The position numbers were made by a program, and so were the translations under genes. A stretch of 64,000 bases of DNA from Achromobacter mucicolens. Lineage in GTDB: Bacteria > Pseudomonadota > Gammaproteobacteria > Burkholderiales > Burkholderiaceae_B. The notes below the pieces were generated by a model, which made no database searches, was not told the DNA's origin, and saw nothing but the letters and a program-made list of their open reading frames with translations. Numbering within the stretch: the stretch's first letter is position 1; each line of letters begins with the position of its first letter. The DNA lies in the NCBI RefSeq assembly GCF_902859725.1, contig NZ_CADIJP010000008.1, positions 186,001 to 250,000 of the forward strand. Direction: 5' to 3'. Positions 37,122-45,851 of the stretch are shown in pieces.

Positions 37122-37305
37122 ATGGCGCAGTTTGTGCCTGTTTGCACAGTCGGCCCGCATATCGGCAGACCAGCAAACATGAATTTTACTTTACGCCGAT
37201 TTAATTTGCCGGGCAACCGGGGAAAAGGCGGATGTTGTAGGACGTCACCATGCGCCCAAGACCGCCCATTTTGCGCCCAAATGCTGACAAAATGGCTGAT
37301 TCAGC

Positions 37306-37341
37306 AAAAAGGGGCGGCCCGATTGGGTCCGCCCCTTTTTT
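37306..37341 (-). terminator. Terminator downstream of the TRAP transporter gene
   Basis: A 12-bp stem AAAAAGGGGCGG / CCGCCCCTTTTT (37306-37340), with a small inner CCC-GATT-GGG pairing, is flanked by A and T runs on the two strands and can work in either direction. It lies 18 bases past the stop of the TRAP gene. Confidence 0.85.
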
Positions 37342-37358
37342 GATCCGACCCCCCGGCG

Positions 37359-39383
37359 CTACACCGCCTTGGGCGCGTTCTCCAGTTTCAGACCCGCCAG
37401 CTGGCGGATGAACACCGGGATGCAGATCACCACCCCGATGATGCCGCTAGTCAGGCCCGGGATGATCGTCAGCAGCGCGCCAAGGGTGCACAGCCAACGT
37501 TCCCAGCTCTTCATGCCCACCAGCATGTAACGCGAGAAGGCGGCCGACAGCAGCACCAGCCCGACCATGCACCCGATCAGCGTCACGAAGAAGTCGTACC
37601 AGGTGAACCCCTGCACCGAGATCAGCAGCGACGGCGAGAACACAAACACGAACGGCACGATGAGCTTGGTGATGCCCAGCCTGAACGCCGTGTTGCCGGT
37701 CTTGAAGGGATCGCTGCCTGCCATGCCCGCCGCCGCATACGCGGCCAGCGCCACCGGGGGCGTGATGTCCGCCAGGATGCCGAAATAGAACACGAAAAAG
37801 TGCGCCGCGATGGGTTGCACGCCCAGCTGCACCAGCGTGGGCGCCGCAACGGCCACCATGATGAGGTAGTTGGCGGTGGTGGGCACGCCGCAGCCCATCA
37901 GGATGCAGACGATACCGGTCATGACCAGCGCGGCGACCAGCGTCAGCGACTGCATGTCCGTCAACGCCTCGGGCAGGAAGAATGCAGCCCCGGAGGCCAG
38001 CACCTGCGAGGCGGCGATCACGATGTACGAGATCTTGAAGCCCACGCCGGTCAGCGTCACCACGCCGATCACGATGCCCACGGTGCCGGCGGCCGCGCCG
38101 ACTGCCAGCGCGTACTTTGCGCCGGTCTCGAAGGCTTCGTAGAGGTCGCGCCAGTGCAAGCGCTGGAACGGATTCAGCATGCCCACCACGATGCAGCCCG
38201 TGATGCCCGCGAAGGCCGCCAGATACGGCGTGCGGCCGCTGGCCAGAACGCCGACCAGCAGCACCAGCGGAATCAGCGTCGGCCAGCGCATCTTGAACGA
38301 CTGCTTGAGCTTGGGCATTTCCTCGGGGGTCAGTCCGCGCAGGCCTTCACGCTTGGCCTCGAAGTGGACCTGCATGAACATGCCGAAGAAGTACAGGAAG
38401 GCCGGGAATATGCCCGCGATCGCAATCTGCTGGTACGGAATGCCCAGGAACTCGATCATCAGGAAAGCCGCCGCGCCCATGATGGGCGGCGTGATCTGCC
38501 CGCCCGTGCTGCTGGCGGCTTCCACGCCTGCCGCGAAGTGCCGCGGATAGCCCACGCGGATCATCGCCGGAATGGTCAGGGACCCCACCGTCACGGCGTT
38601 GGCCACCGACGATCCGGACAGCATGCCGAACATCGCCGAGCCAAACACCGACACCTTGGCCGGCCCGCCCGCGTAGCGGCCCGCCACGGTCGAGGCCACG
38701 TCCAGGAACAGCTGGCCCAGCCCGATGCGCGTGGCCAGCACGCCGAACAGCACGAAGTGGAACACGTAGGTCGCCACCACCCCGACCGCCACGCCGTAGA
38801 CGCCCTGGCTGGTCAGGTACATGTGGTTCACGACCTGGGACCATGTATTGCCCGCGTGCTTGAGCAGCCCGGGGAAGTACGGCCCAAACATCGCGTAGGC
38901 CATAAACACGATCGCGATGATCGGCAGCGGCCACCCCATGGCGCGCCGCGTGGCTTCCAACAGGCCGATCAGCAGGATCGAGCCCATCAGCACGTCCTGC
39001 GGCAGCGGATTGCCCACGCGGAACGCCAGGTCCTCGAAGATGTACGGGATGTACAGCACCGAAAGCGCCAGTGCGATGGCGATGATCCAGTCGTACAGCG
39101 GAATGCCGCCCGGCGAATACCAGGTGGACTTGGGCTGGCGCTGGTAGTGCGACTTCGAAAAGCCGAAGACCAGGAAAATCAGGCTCAGCACGAAGGCCAG
39201 GTGCACGCCGCGGTGCGTCGCCTCGCGCAGCAGGCCGAAGCCCGCGGTGTAGTAGTGAAAGATCGAGAGCGTGACCAGCAGGCCCGAGACGATCCACGTA
39301 GCAGTCTTGTCCAGCGGCCGGAAGCGGATTTCCGAATCGTACTTTTCCGCCAGCTTCTGGGTTTTTTCGTGATCGATTTCCAT
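37359..39383 (-). CDS. TRAP transporter fused permease (4TM/12TM)
   Basis: The 674-residue membrane protein is a fused TRAP permease, with a small DctQ-like N-terminal part and a large DctM-like part (EAASSTGGQITPPIMGAAAFLMIEF near residue 320; IADITPPVALAAYAAAGMAG near 555). Fused permeases of this kind work with TAXI-type receptors, and such a receptor is encoded just upstream at 39620. Uptake is driven by an ion gradient. The start at 39383 was chosen over ATG 39425 because it lies nearer the conserved region; the ribosome site is weak for both. Confidence 0.92.
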   Translation of the reverse strand: MEIDHEKTQKLAEKYDSEIRFRPLDKTATWIVSGLLVTLSIFHYYTAGFGLLREATHRGVHLAFVLSLIFLVFGFSKSHYQRQPKSTWYSPGGIPLYDWIIAIALALSVLYIPYIFEDLAFRVGNPLPQDVLMGSILLIGLLEATRRAMGWPLPIIAIVFMAYAMFGPYFPGLLKHAGNTWSQVVNHMYLTSQGVYGVAVGVVATYVFHFVLFGVLATRIGLGQLFLDVASTVAGRYAGGPAKVSVFGSAMFGMLSGSSVANAVTVGSLTIPAMIRVGYPRHFAAGVEAASSTGGQITPPIMGAAAFLMIEFLGIPYQQIAIAGIFPAFLYFFGMFMQVHFEAKREGLRGLTPEEMPKLKQSFKMRWPTLIPLVLLVGVLASGRTPYLAAFAGITGCIVVGMLNPFQRLHWRDLYEAFETGAKYALAVGAAAGTVGIVIGVVTLTGVGFKISYIVIAASQVLASGAAFFLPEALTDMQSLTLVAALVMTGIVCILMGCGVPTTANYLIMVAVAAPTLVQLGVQPIAAHFFVFYFGILADITPPVALAAYAAAGMAGSDPFKTGNTAFRLGITKLIVPFVFVFSPSLLISVQGFTWYDFFVTLIGCMVGLVLLSAAFSRYMLVGMKSWERWLCTLGALLTIIPGLTSGIIGVVICIPVFIRQLAGLKLENAPKAV

Positions 39384-39580
39384 CGCGGTAATTCTCAAGG
39401 TGATCCAGCAAGCAGGGCCGCGCAACGGCGGCCCTGCTCAGATGCGGCGCGAAAGCAATCGCCGCCGACATAAAGAACTACGACAGTTCGCCCACCCCTT
39501 CAAAGGCAAGCAATCGGCATAAAGAACCGATCTGTCCGAGCGGGGCTGCGCGGATCCGGCTCTGCCGGTCCGCCGCCGGC

Positions 39581-39616
39581 GCCCCTGGGGGAAGCGCCGC
39601 AGGCGCTCGGGGGGGC
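39581..39616. repeat. GC-rich dispersed-type repeat CCCCTGGGGG-AGCGCCGCAGGCGCT-CGGGGGG
   Basis: The dyad AGCGCC-GCA-GGCGCT (39593-39607) is flanked by CCCCTGGGGG and a run of seven G. It lies directly beyond the stop codon of the TAXI gene and may help end transcription. Elements of this look occur at gene ends in Bordetella and Achromobacter, from general recollection; only one full copy was seen here. Confidence 0.4.
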
Positions 39617-39619
39617 CTA

Positions 39620-40579
39620 CTACTTCAGCAGACCAATCTCTTTGTAGAACTTTTCGGCGCCCGGGTGGAACGGGATGCCTGCGCCCTTGGTCGCGTTTTC
39701 ACGGGTGATCAGCTTGCCCTTGGCGTGGCCGGCGTCCAGCGTTTTGCGCGTGGCGTCGCTGTACAGCGCCTTGGTCACGTCGTACACCGTCTGCTCGGGG
39801 ATCTTGGCCGACGTCACCATCTGCGCGTTCACCGAGATGGTCTTGACCTCGGGGATGTTTTGGTACGTGTTGGCGGCAATCACGTCGGGCGTGAAGAACT
39901 CTTGCTTGGCGCGCAGCGCGTCGATTTCAGGACCCACCAGCGACACCAGTTCGATGTTGCCCGTGGAGGCCAGTTCGGCGATGGCGCCGGCCGGCGCGCC
40001 GCCCACGAAGAAGAACGCGTCCAGGCCGCCGTCCTTGAGCTTGTCGCCCGCCTGGTTGGGCTTGAGGTATTCGGCCTTCACGTCCTTGTCGGTCATGCCG
40101 TACGCGCCCAGGATCAGCCGCACGTCGACCAGCGTGCCGGAGCCCGGCTCATCCATCGACACGCGCTTGCCCTTCAGATCGGCCACTCCCTTGATGCCGG
40201 AGCCCTTGCGCGTGACAAGGTGGATGCTTTCCGGATACAGCGTGGAGATCAGACGCAGGTCCTGCGCCTTGGGCTTGCCTTCGAACGTGCCGGTGCCGCT
40301 GTAGGCCCAGAACGCCACGTCGGACTGCGTGAAACCGGCTTCGAACGACCCGCCGATGATGCCATTGATGTTGGCGACCGACCCGTTGGAGGCGACCGCC
40401 GTGGCGATCAGCTTGCCCGGCTGCGACACGGCGTTGGCGATGATGCCGCCGATCGGGTAGTACGTGCCCGCCGTGCCGCCCGTGCCGATGCGGAAGAACT
40501 GCTGGGCCTGCGCGGTGCCGGTGGCGCCCACGGCGGCGACCGCGACGGTCAGGGCGGTGATCCAATGCTTGAGTTTCAT
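39620..40579 (-). CDS. TAXI-family TRAP transporter solute-binding protein
   Basis: The 319-residue protein has a signal peptide cleaved probably after AQA (residue 25) and the TAXI receptor start FFRIGTGGTAGTYYPIGGIIANAV, which names the family. It captures a substrate, for this family often a dicarboxylate or amino acid such as glutamate, for the fused permease at 37359. GGAGAAG precedes the start. It is divergent from the D-threonine aldolase gene, so a link between transport and that enzyme is possible. Confidence 0.93.
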   Translation of the reverse strand: MKLKHWITALTVAVAAVGATGTAQAQQFFRIGTGGTAGTYYPIGGIIANAVSQPGKLIATAVASNGSVANINGIIGGSFEAGFTQSDVAFWAYSGTGTFEGKPKAQDLRLISTLYPESIHLVTRKGSGIKGVADLKGKRVSMDEPGSGTLVDVRLILGAYGMTDKDVKAEYLKPNQAGDKLKDGGLDAFFFVGGAPAGAIAELASTGNIELVSLVGPEIDALRAKQEFFTPDVIAANTYQNIPEVKTISVNAQMVTSAKIPEQTVYDVTKALYSDATRKTLDAGHAKGKLITRENATKGAGIPFHPGAEKFYKEIGLLK

Positions 40580-40731
40580 GCGAGCTTCTCCGATACGGAT
40601 TTGACAGGTCTGTCGAGTGACGAGGTTCGTCTTGTCATCGCCGGCGCGGCGTGGCCGCCTGCCGGAAATGGGCCTCCCCTTGGGGGCCGTTTTCATGATG
40701 AAATTCTGTCATGCCGCCCTCTGGTAGCCAA

Positions 40732-40802
40732 TGGTTACGGGGCTATCGTTTACCTGGGGGTCAGTCGCCCCTTTGGTTATGGGTAGTCACGCTTTGGTTA
40801 TG
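40732..40802. promoter_or_regulatory. Iterated TGGTTA sites with 21-bp periodicity
   Basis: TGGTTA occurs at 40732, 40774 and 40795, in the same orientation, spaced 42 and 21 bases apart. The last two are inside an 11-bp perfect direct repeat CTTTGGTTATG (40771-40781 and 40792-40802). Spacing of two and four helical turns puts all copies on one DNA face, as for a regulator that binds direct repeats. The array lies in the gap between the divergent TAXI and D-threonine aldolase genes. Confidence 0.5.
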
Positions 40803-40844
40803 CGTGCGTTACCGTTCAAGCAGTCAGACTACGGAGTCATCACG

Positions 40845-41984
40845 ATGTCCCAGGAAGTCATACGCGGCATTGCGCTGCCCCCGCCCGCACAGCCGGGCGA
40901 TCCGCTGGCCCGCGTCGACACGCCCAGCCTGGTGCTGGACCTGGCGCCTTTCGAAGCCAACCTGCGCGCGATGCAGGCCTGGGCCGACCGCCACGACGTC
41001 GCGCTGCGCCCGCACGCCAAGGCGCACAAATGCCCAGAAATCGCCTTGCGGCAGCTGGCGCTGGGCGCGCGCGGCATCTGCTGCCAGAAGGTCAGCGAAG
41101 CCCTGCCCTTCGTGGCCGCCGGCGTCCGGGACATCCATATCAGCAACGAAGTCGTCGGCCCGGCCAAGCTGGCGCTGCTGGGCCAGCTGGCGCGCGTGGC
41201 AAAGATCAGCGTCTGCGTGGACAACGCGCACAACCTGTTGCAGGTCTCTGAGGCCATGGCGCAGGCGGGCGCCCAGATCGACGTGCTGGTGGAAGTGGAC
41301 GTCGGCCAGGGCCGCTGCGGGGTGTCGGACGACGCCCTCGTGCTGGCGCTGGCGCAGCAGGCGCGCGACCTGCCCGGCGTGAATTTTGCCGGCCTGCAGG
41401 CCTATCACGGGTCGGTGCAGCATTACCGCACGCGCGAAGAGCGCGCCGAGGTCTGCCGCCAGGCGGCGCGCATCGCGGCGTCCTACGCGCAACTGCTGCG
41501 CGAGAGCGGCATCGCCTGCGACACCATCACCGGCGGCGGCACGGGCAGCGCCGAGTTCGATGCGGCCAGCGGCGTCTATACCGAATTGCAGGCCGGTTCC
41601 TACGCCTTCATGGACGGCGACTATGGCGCCAATGAATGGGACGGCCCCCTGGCGTTCGAGAACAGCCTGTTCGTGCTGGCCACGGTCATGAGCAAGCCGG
41701 CGCCGGACCGGGTGATCCTGGACGCGGGGCTCAAGTCCACCACCGCGGAATGCGGCCCGCCCGCCATCTTCGGCGAACCGGGCCTGACGTACACCGCCAT
41801 CAACGACGAGCACGGCGTCGTGCGCGTGGAACCGGGGGGGCAGGCGCCCGACCTGGGCGCGGTGCTGCGCCTGGTGCCGTCGCACGTGGACCCCACCTTC
41901 AACCTGCATGACGGGCTGGTGGTGGTGCGCGACGGCGTGGTGGAAGATATCTGGGAAATCTCGGCGCGCGGCTTCTCGCGCTGA
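40845..41984 (+). CDS. dta: D-threonine aldolase (PLP- and metal-dependent)
   Basis: The 379-residue fold-type III enzyme has the PLP lysine Lys59 in RPHAKAHK and the metal site His347-x-Asp349 in PSHVDPTFNLHD, exactly the numbering known for the D-threonine aldolase of Alcaligenes xylosoxidans. It cleaves D-threonine and other D-beta-hydroxy-amino acids to glycine and an aldehyde, with PLP and manganese. The HxD site separates it from D-serine dehydratases, which have HxC. ATG 40845 has GGAG upstream; the frame is open to 40731. It is divergent from the TAXI receptor gene. Confidence 0.95.
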   Translation: MSQEVIRGIALPPPAQPGDPLARVDTPSLVLDLAPFEANLRAMQAWADRHDVALRPHAKAHKCPEIALRQLALGARGICCQKVSEALPFVAAGVRDIHISNEVVGPAKLALLGQLARVAKISVCVDNAHNLLQVSEAMAQAGAQIDVLVEVDVGQGRCGVSDDALVLALAQQARDLPGVNFAGLQAYHGSVQHYRTREERAEVCRQAARIAASYAQLLRESGIACDTITGGGTGSAEFDAASGVYTELQAGSYAFMDGDYGANEWDGPLAFENSLFVLATVMSKPAPDRVILDAGLKSTTAECGPPAIFGEPGLTYTAINDEHGVVRVEPGGQAPDLGAVLRLVPSHVDPTFNLHDGLVVVRDGVVEDIWEISARGFSR

Positions 41985-42074
41985 CGTCTTCCGCGGGCCG
42001 TGCAGTCGGCGTGCTGCACGGTCACGATAGACCTTTCAGCCCTCACGCCCTCGTATCCCGCGTTTCGCAGGAAC

Positions 42075-42112
42075 GAAAAAAGGCCGGCGCGCCGTCAACG
42101 CGCCGACCTTTG
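42075..42112 (-). terminator. Terminator downstream of the entericidin-like gene
   Basis: A 13-bp stem with one mismatch (42079-42091 against 42099-42111) reads on the minus strand into TTTTTT. It lies 20 bases past the lipoprotein stop codon and can also serve the convergent D-threonine aldolase gene. Confidence 0.75.
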
Positions 42113-42130
42113 GATGCAGCCCGCAAGCGC

Positions 42131-42259
42131 TTACTTGGCCTGCTGCTGGATCTTTTCCCCGCCCCTTTCAATGTCTTTGCCGGCACCTTCCATCGTGTTG
42201 CAACCGGCGGTCACGGCGGTAATCGCGAGCATCAGTGCAAGCCAAATACGGTGGGTCAT
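42131..42259 (-). CDS. Entericidin-like small lipoprotein
   Basis: This 42-residue gene reads as a lipoprotein of the entericidin A/B family: a hydrophobic signal WLALMLAITAVTAGC with the lipobox cysteine at residue 20, then the family mature part NTMEGAGKDIERGGEKIQ. A strong AAGGAG lies eight bases before the ATG. E. coli has an entericidin antidote and toxin pair; only one gene is present here. Such lipoproteins are linked to stationary phase or envelope stress. The stress gene csbD follows upstream at 42318 on the same strand. Confidence 0.9.
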   Translation of the reverse strand: MTHRIWLALMLAITAVTAGCNTMEGAGKDIERGGEKIQQQAK

Positions 42260-42317
42260 TTTCTTCTCCTTCGGGCATTCATTGGACAGTGCGGGTCATG
42301 CCGATCGGCAGCCGCAA

Positions 42318-42500
42318 TTACTTGTCCAGCAAGTCCCGTGCCTGATCCTTCGCTTCGCCTACATTGCGCTGCACTTTACCCTCGGTCTTTTCCACTTTTC
42401 CTTCGGCTTCGGTGCGGGTGTTGCCCGTCACCTTGCCAGCTGTTTCCTTGATCGCGCCCTTCACTTCCTTGGCGGCGCCCTTGATGCGGTCCTTGTCCAT
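42318..42500 (-). CDS. CsbD-family stress protein
   Basis: The 60-residue, highly charged protein matches the CsbD family: MDKDRIKGAAKEVKGAIKE, then TGNTRTEAEGKVEKTEGKVQ. Such proteins are induced by general stress and have no known activity. It lies 58 bases upstream of the entericidin-like gene on the same strand and could share its transcript. No further gene was seen between 42501 and 42729. Confidence 0.9.
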   Translation of the reverse strand: MDKDRIKGAAKEVKGAIKETAGKVTGNTRTEAEGKVEKTEGKVQRNVGEAKDQARDLLDK

Positions 42501-42729
42501 GTCATCGATCCTCAGGTTTCAGGTGGGGTGAAACCGCGCCGGGGAAACCCGGAGTCCGGCGGCGGACAGGTCCAATATAGGAACCGCGCCGCACCCGCGA
42601 TAGAGGCATGCGCACCAGGACAAGTGGTGCATTTTTACTTTCGGGTGGGCGCAAAAGGGAGTGCGGGAACGGCCCGACACCGCCTTCAAACGGGGGCGGA
42701 ACATCCCGGTCCTGATTGATAGGCCAAGC

Positions 42730-43467
42730 TCACGCCGCCAGATTCGTCATCCCCAGGAACTGCCGCAATTCCGGCGTGGCCGGCGCCGTGAAAAGTTGTT
42801 CCGGCGGACCGATCTCGTGCACGCGCCCCTGGTGCATGAACACCACGCGATCACAGACCTCGCGCGCAAAGCGCATTTCGTGCGTCACCATCAGCAGCGT
42901 CATGCCGTCGGCAGCCAGCTCGCGCACCACCGACAGCACCTCATTGACCAGCTCCGGGTCCAGCGCCGACGTGATTTCGTCGCACAACAGCGCCAGCGGC
43001 TGCATCGCTAGCGCACGGGCAATCGCCACGCGCTGCTGCTGGCCGCCGGACAATTCGTCCGGCCAGGCGTCAAACTTGTGGGCCAGCCCCACGCGGGTCA
43101 GCATGGCCCGGGCCATGTCCTCGGCCTCGCGTTCGGGCACGCGCTTGGCCACCATGGGCGACAGCATCACGTTGCGCCCCACGGTCAGGTGCGGAAACAG
43201 GTTGAACTGCTGAAAAATCATCCCGACCTTCAGCCGCAGCGCGCGCAGGCGCAGCTCGTCGTCGCCCAACTGCGCGTCGGCCACCATGATCGCGCCGCCG
43301 TCGATCTGCTCCAGCCCGTTAATGCAACGCAGCAGCGTGCTCTTGCCCGAGCCGCTCTTGCCGATGATGGCAATGACCTCGCCGGGATCGACGCGCAAAG
43401 TCACGCCTTTCAGGACTTCGTTGTCGCCGAACCGTTTGCGGACGTCTTCAAGGGCGATGAGGGGCAT
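42730..43467 (-). CDS. Polar amino-acid ABC transporter ATP-binding protein
   Basis: The 245-residue ATPase of the HisP/GlnQ group has Walker A GKSGSGKST (about residues 36-44), signature LSGGQQQR and Walker B LLCDEITSALD. The cysteine in the Walker B stretch is unusual but conservative. The gene start overlaps the end of the permease gene by 20 bases. It is the last gene of a four-gene importer operon. Confidence 0.93.
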   Translation of the reverse strand: MPLIALEDVRKRFGDNEVLKGVTLRVDPGEVIAIIGKSGSGKSTLLRCINGLEQIDGGAIMVADAQLGDDELRLRALRLKVGMIFQQFNLFPHLTVGRNVMLSPMVAKRVPEREAEDMARAMLTRVGLAHKFDAWPDELSGGQQQRVAIARALAMQPLALLCDEITSALDPELVNEVLSVVRELAADGMTLLMVTHEMRFAREVCDRVVFMHQGRVHEIGPPEQLFTAPATPELRQFLGMTNLAA

Positions 43468-44104
43468 GCAACTTCCTTTCCAGCCGGAGGCTTAGGCGCG
43501 ACAGGGGCCAGCACAGCGCAAAGTAGATCAGCGCGGCGCAGGCATAGACAGTGAAGGGACTGAAGGTGGCGTTGGTGATCACGGTGGCCGCCTTCGACAG
43601 TTCCGTGAAGCCGATGATGGAGGTCAGCGCCGTGCTTTTGACGATCTGCACCGCAAAGCCCACGGTCGGCGCGACCGCAATGCGCAGCGCCTGCGGCAGC
43701 ACCACGTAGCGCATCTGCTGCACGTAGCCCAGCGCCAGGCTGGCCGACGCTTCCCACTGTCCTTTCGGCACGGCTTCCACGCACCCGCGCCAGATTTCCG
43801 CCAGAAACGCGCCCGACCATAGCGTCAGCGCCGCGCCGGCAGCCAGCCACGGCGGCACCTCCACGCCGATCAGCGACAGCCCGAAAAACGCCAGGAAGAG
43901 CTGCATCAGGAGCGGCGTGCCCTGAAAGAGTTCGATGTACGCCCAGCTGATGCGGCGCATCGCCGCCACGCGCGACGTGCGCATCATCAGCGCCAGCAAC
44001 CCCATCAGCGCCCCGCCCGCAAAGGCCGCCAGCGACAGCACGATGGTCCAGCGCGCCGCCAGCAGCAGGTTGCGCACGATGTCCCAGGTCGAGAACTCGA
44101 TCAT
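43448..44104 (-). CDS. Polar amino-acid ABC transporter permease (HisM type)
   Basis: The 218-residue permease has the His/Glu/Gln-type signature (ELFQGTPLLMQLFLAFFG near residue 65, and EASASLALGYVQQMRYVVLPQ near 135). The start at 44104 overlaps the stop of the preceding permease gene (ATGA), which decides it against a frame that runs to 44278. It forms the channel with the permease at 44101. Confidence 0.92.
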   Translation of the reverse strand: MIEFSTWDIVRNLLLAARWTIVLSLAAFAGGALMGLLALMMRTSRVAAMRRISWAYIELFQGTPLLMQLFLAFFGLSLIGVEVPPWLAAGAALTLWSGAFLAEIWRGCVEAVPKGQWEASASLALGYVQQMRYVVLPQALRIAVAPTVGFAVQIVKSTALTSIIGFTELSKAATVITNATFSPFTVYACAALIYFALCWPLSRLSLRLERKLHAPHRP

Positions 44105-44769
44105 CTTGCCGCCTTGCGAAAAAGCCGCCGTCCGGTCAGGCGCAGAATCTGGCGCAGCAGGACCGCCAGCACCAGATAGATCCCGGTCGTCACGAAATAC
44201 ACCTCGAACGCGCGAAAGTTGCGCGACTGGATGAAGTTCGCGGCAAAGGTCAGGTCCTCGGCCGCGATCTGCGAGCACACCGCCGACCCCAGCATCACAA
44301 TCACGATCTGCGAAGACAGCGCCGGCCAGATGCGCATCAGCGCCGGCTTGAGCACCACGTGCCGGAACACCTGCAGGCGCGACAGCGCCAGGCTGGCGCC
44401 CGCCTCGTACTGCCCGCGCGGCGTGGCGTCGATGCCGGCGCGGATGATCTCGGCGCTATAGGCGCCCAGGTTCAGCGCCATCGCCAGGCACGCCGCCTGC
44501 ATCTCGCCCAGCTGGATGCCCAGCGACGGCAGGCCAAAAAACACGAAAAAGAGCTGGATCAGGAACGGCGTGTTCCGGATCAGCTCGATATAGGCGGTGA
44601 CCGGCGCGCGCAGCCACGCCGGGCCCTGCGTGCGCACCCACGCGCAGACGATGCCCAGGGCCACGCCCGCCACCGCGCCGAACGCGATCAGTTCGATCGT
44701 GACGCCGATGCCCTTGATCAGCACCGGCGTGTATTCGAACACCGAGGAAAAGTCGTACTGGTAAGCCAT
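44101..44769 (-). CDS. Polar amino-acid ABC transporter permease (HisQ type)
   Basis: The 222-residue permease carries the same family motifs (ELIRNTPFLIQLFFVFFG and EAGASLALSRLQVFRHVVLKP). The start MAYQYDF at 44769 follows the binding-protein gene by 16 bases; a frame to 44850 overlaps that gene and was rejected. Partner of the permease at 43448. Confidence 0.92.
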   Translation of the reverse strand: MAYQYDFSSVFEYTPVLIKGIGVTIELIAFGAVAGVALGIVCAWVRTQGPAWLRAPVTAYIELIRNTPFLIQLFFVFFGLPSLGIQLGEMQAACLAMALNLGAYSAEIIRAGIDATPRGQYEAGASLALSRLQVFRHVVLKPALMRIWPALSSQIVIVMLGSAVCSQIAAEDLTFAANFIQSRNFRAFEVYFVTTGIYLVLAVLLRQILRLTGRRLFRKAAR

Positions 44770-44785
44770 GACGGCCTCGCGCAGC

Positions 44786-45568
44786 CTACAGATCCTTGGG
44801 CAGTTCGGCGCCCAGCCATTTCTGCGAAATCGCCGACAGCGAACCGTCACGCTTGGCCGCGGCCAGGATGTCGTTCACGCGGGCGCGCAGCTTCGGTTCG
44901 TCCTTGTTCAGGCCGATGTAGCACGGCGAATTCTTGATCAGGAACTTCGTTTCCGGCTTCTTGGGCGGATTGCGCGCCAGGATCGCAGCCGCAACCACGT
45001 TGCCGGTTGCGATCATCGGCACCTGACCCGACAGGAACGCCGTGATCGTGCCGTTGTTGTCCTCATACCGCTTGAGCGTGGCCGACTCCGGCGCAATCTT
45101 GGTCAGCTCGATGTCTTCCACCGCGCCGCGCGTCACGCCAATGGTCTTGCCCGCCAGATCCGCGGCCGACGACACCTTCAGGTCCGCCGGGCCAAACACG
45201 CCATTGAAGAACGGCGCATAGGCGTCCGAGAAGTCGATGGCCTTCTCGCGCTCGGCGTTCTTGCCCAGGCTGGAGATCACCAGGTCCACTTTCTTGGTCT
45301 GCAGGTAGGGCACGCGGTTGGCGCTGGTCACCGGCACCAGTTCCAGCTTCACACCCAACTGCTTGGCGATCAGCTGCGCGGTATCGATGTCATAGCCCAG
45401 GGGCTTCATGTCGGCGCCCACCGACCCAAACGGCGGAAAGTCCTGCGGCACCGCAATCTTGATGACGCCCGCCTTGACGATATCGTCCAGCGCGTCGGCG
45501 TGCGACAGGGGCGCGGCCAGGATGCTGGCGGCGGCACAAAGGGACAGCAACAGGGTTCTGCGTTTCAT
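44786..45568 (-). CDS. Polar amino-acid ABC transporter substrate-binding protein
   Basis: The 260-residue protein has a signal peptide (about 24 residues, ending SHA) and a family-3 periplasmic binding domain (IAVPQDFPPFGSVGADMKPLGYDIDTAQLIA). These proteins bind polar or basic amino acids. GGAGAG lies before the ATG. It is the first gene of the operon. The exact ligand cannot be assigned. Confidence 0.92.
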   Translation of the reverse strand: MKRRTLLLSLCAAASILAAPLSHADALDDIVKAGVIKIAVPQDFPPFGSVGADMKPLGYDIDTAQLIAKQLGVKLELVPVTSANRVPYLQTKKVDLVISSLGKNAEREKAIDFSDAYAPFFNGVFGPADLKVSSAADLAGKTIGVTRGAVEDIELTKIAPESATLKRYEDNNGTITAFLSGQVPMIATGNVVAAAILARNPPKKPETKFLIKNSPCYIGLNKDEPKLRARVNDILAAAKRDGSLSAISQKWLGAELPKDL

Positions 45569-45798
45569 AAGGAACTCTCCAGGGCCCGCACTGCCCGGTC
45601 GGGTCAATGCGTTGCACACCAAGTCGGTATACAAAGCGAGGAGATGCAAGTTCTGTGCCATGTAGGCTGCGCGGGGAGGCGCCGGGGGCAGTGCGTGTTC
45701 TGCCCCGTTCTGGTGCGCCCGATGCGCCGTTGGCGGGCGCGGCGGCACTGGTTTGGATCGCGGGCAGACACCTGCCAAGCCAAGTTTCTCGCCCAAAC

Positions 45799-45830
45799 AA
45801 AAAAGCCGTTCCTTTCCAGGAACGGCCTTC
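45799..45830 (-). terminator. Terminator downstream of the Bug receptor gene
   Basis: A nine-bp stem GCCGTTCCT / AGGAACGGC with a TTCC loop (45805-45826) reads on the minus strand into TTTTTT. It ends the transcript of the receptor gene that stops at 45852. Confidence 0.88.
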
Positions 45831-45851
45831 CGTATCAACCCAGCGTCGCGC

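Noticed and set aside
37800-39473. Plus-strand open frame of 557 codons
   Set aside because: Antisense to the TRAP permease; His/Arg/Gln-rich shadow.
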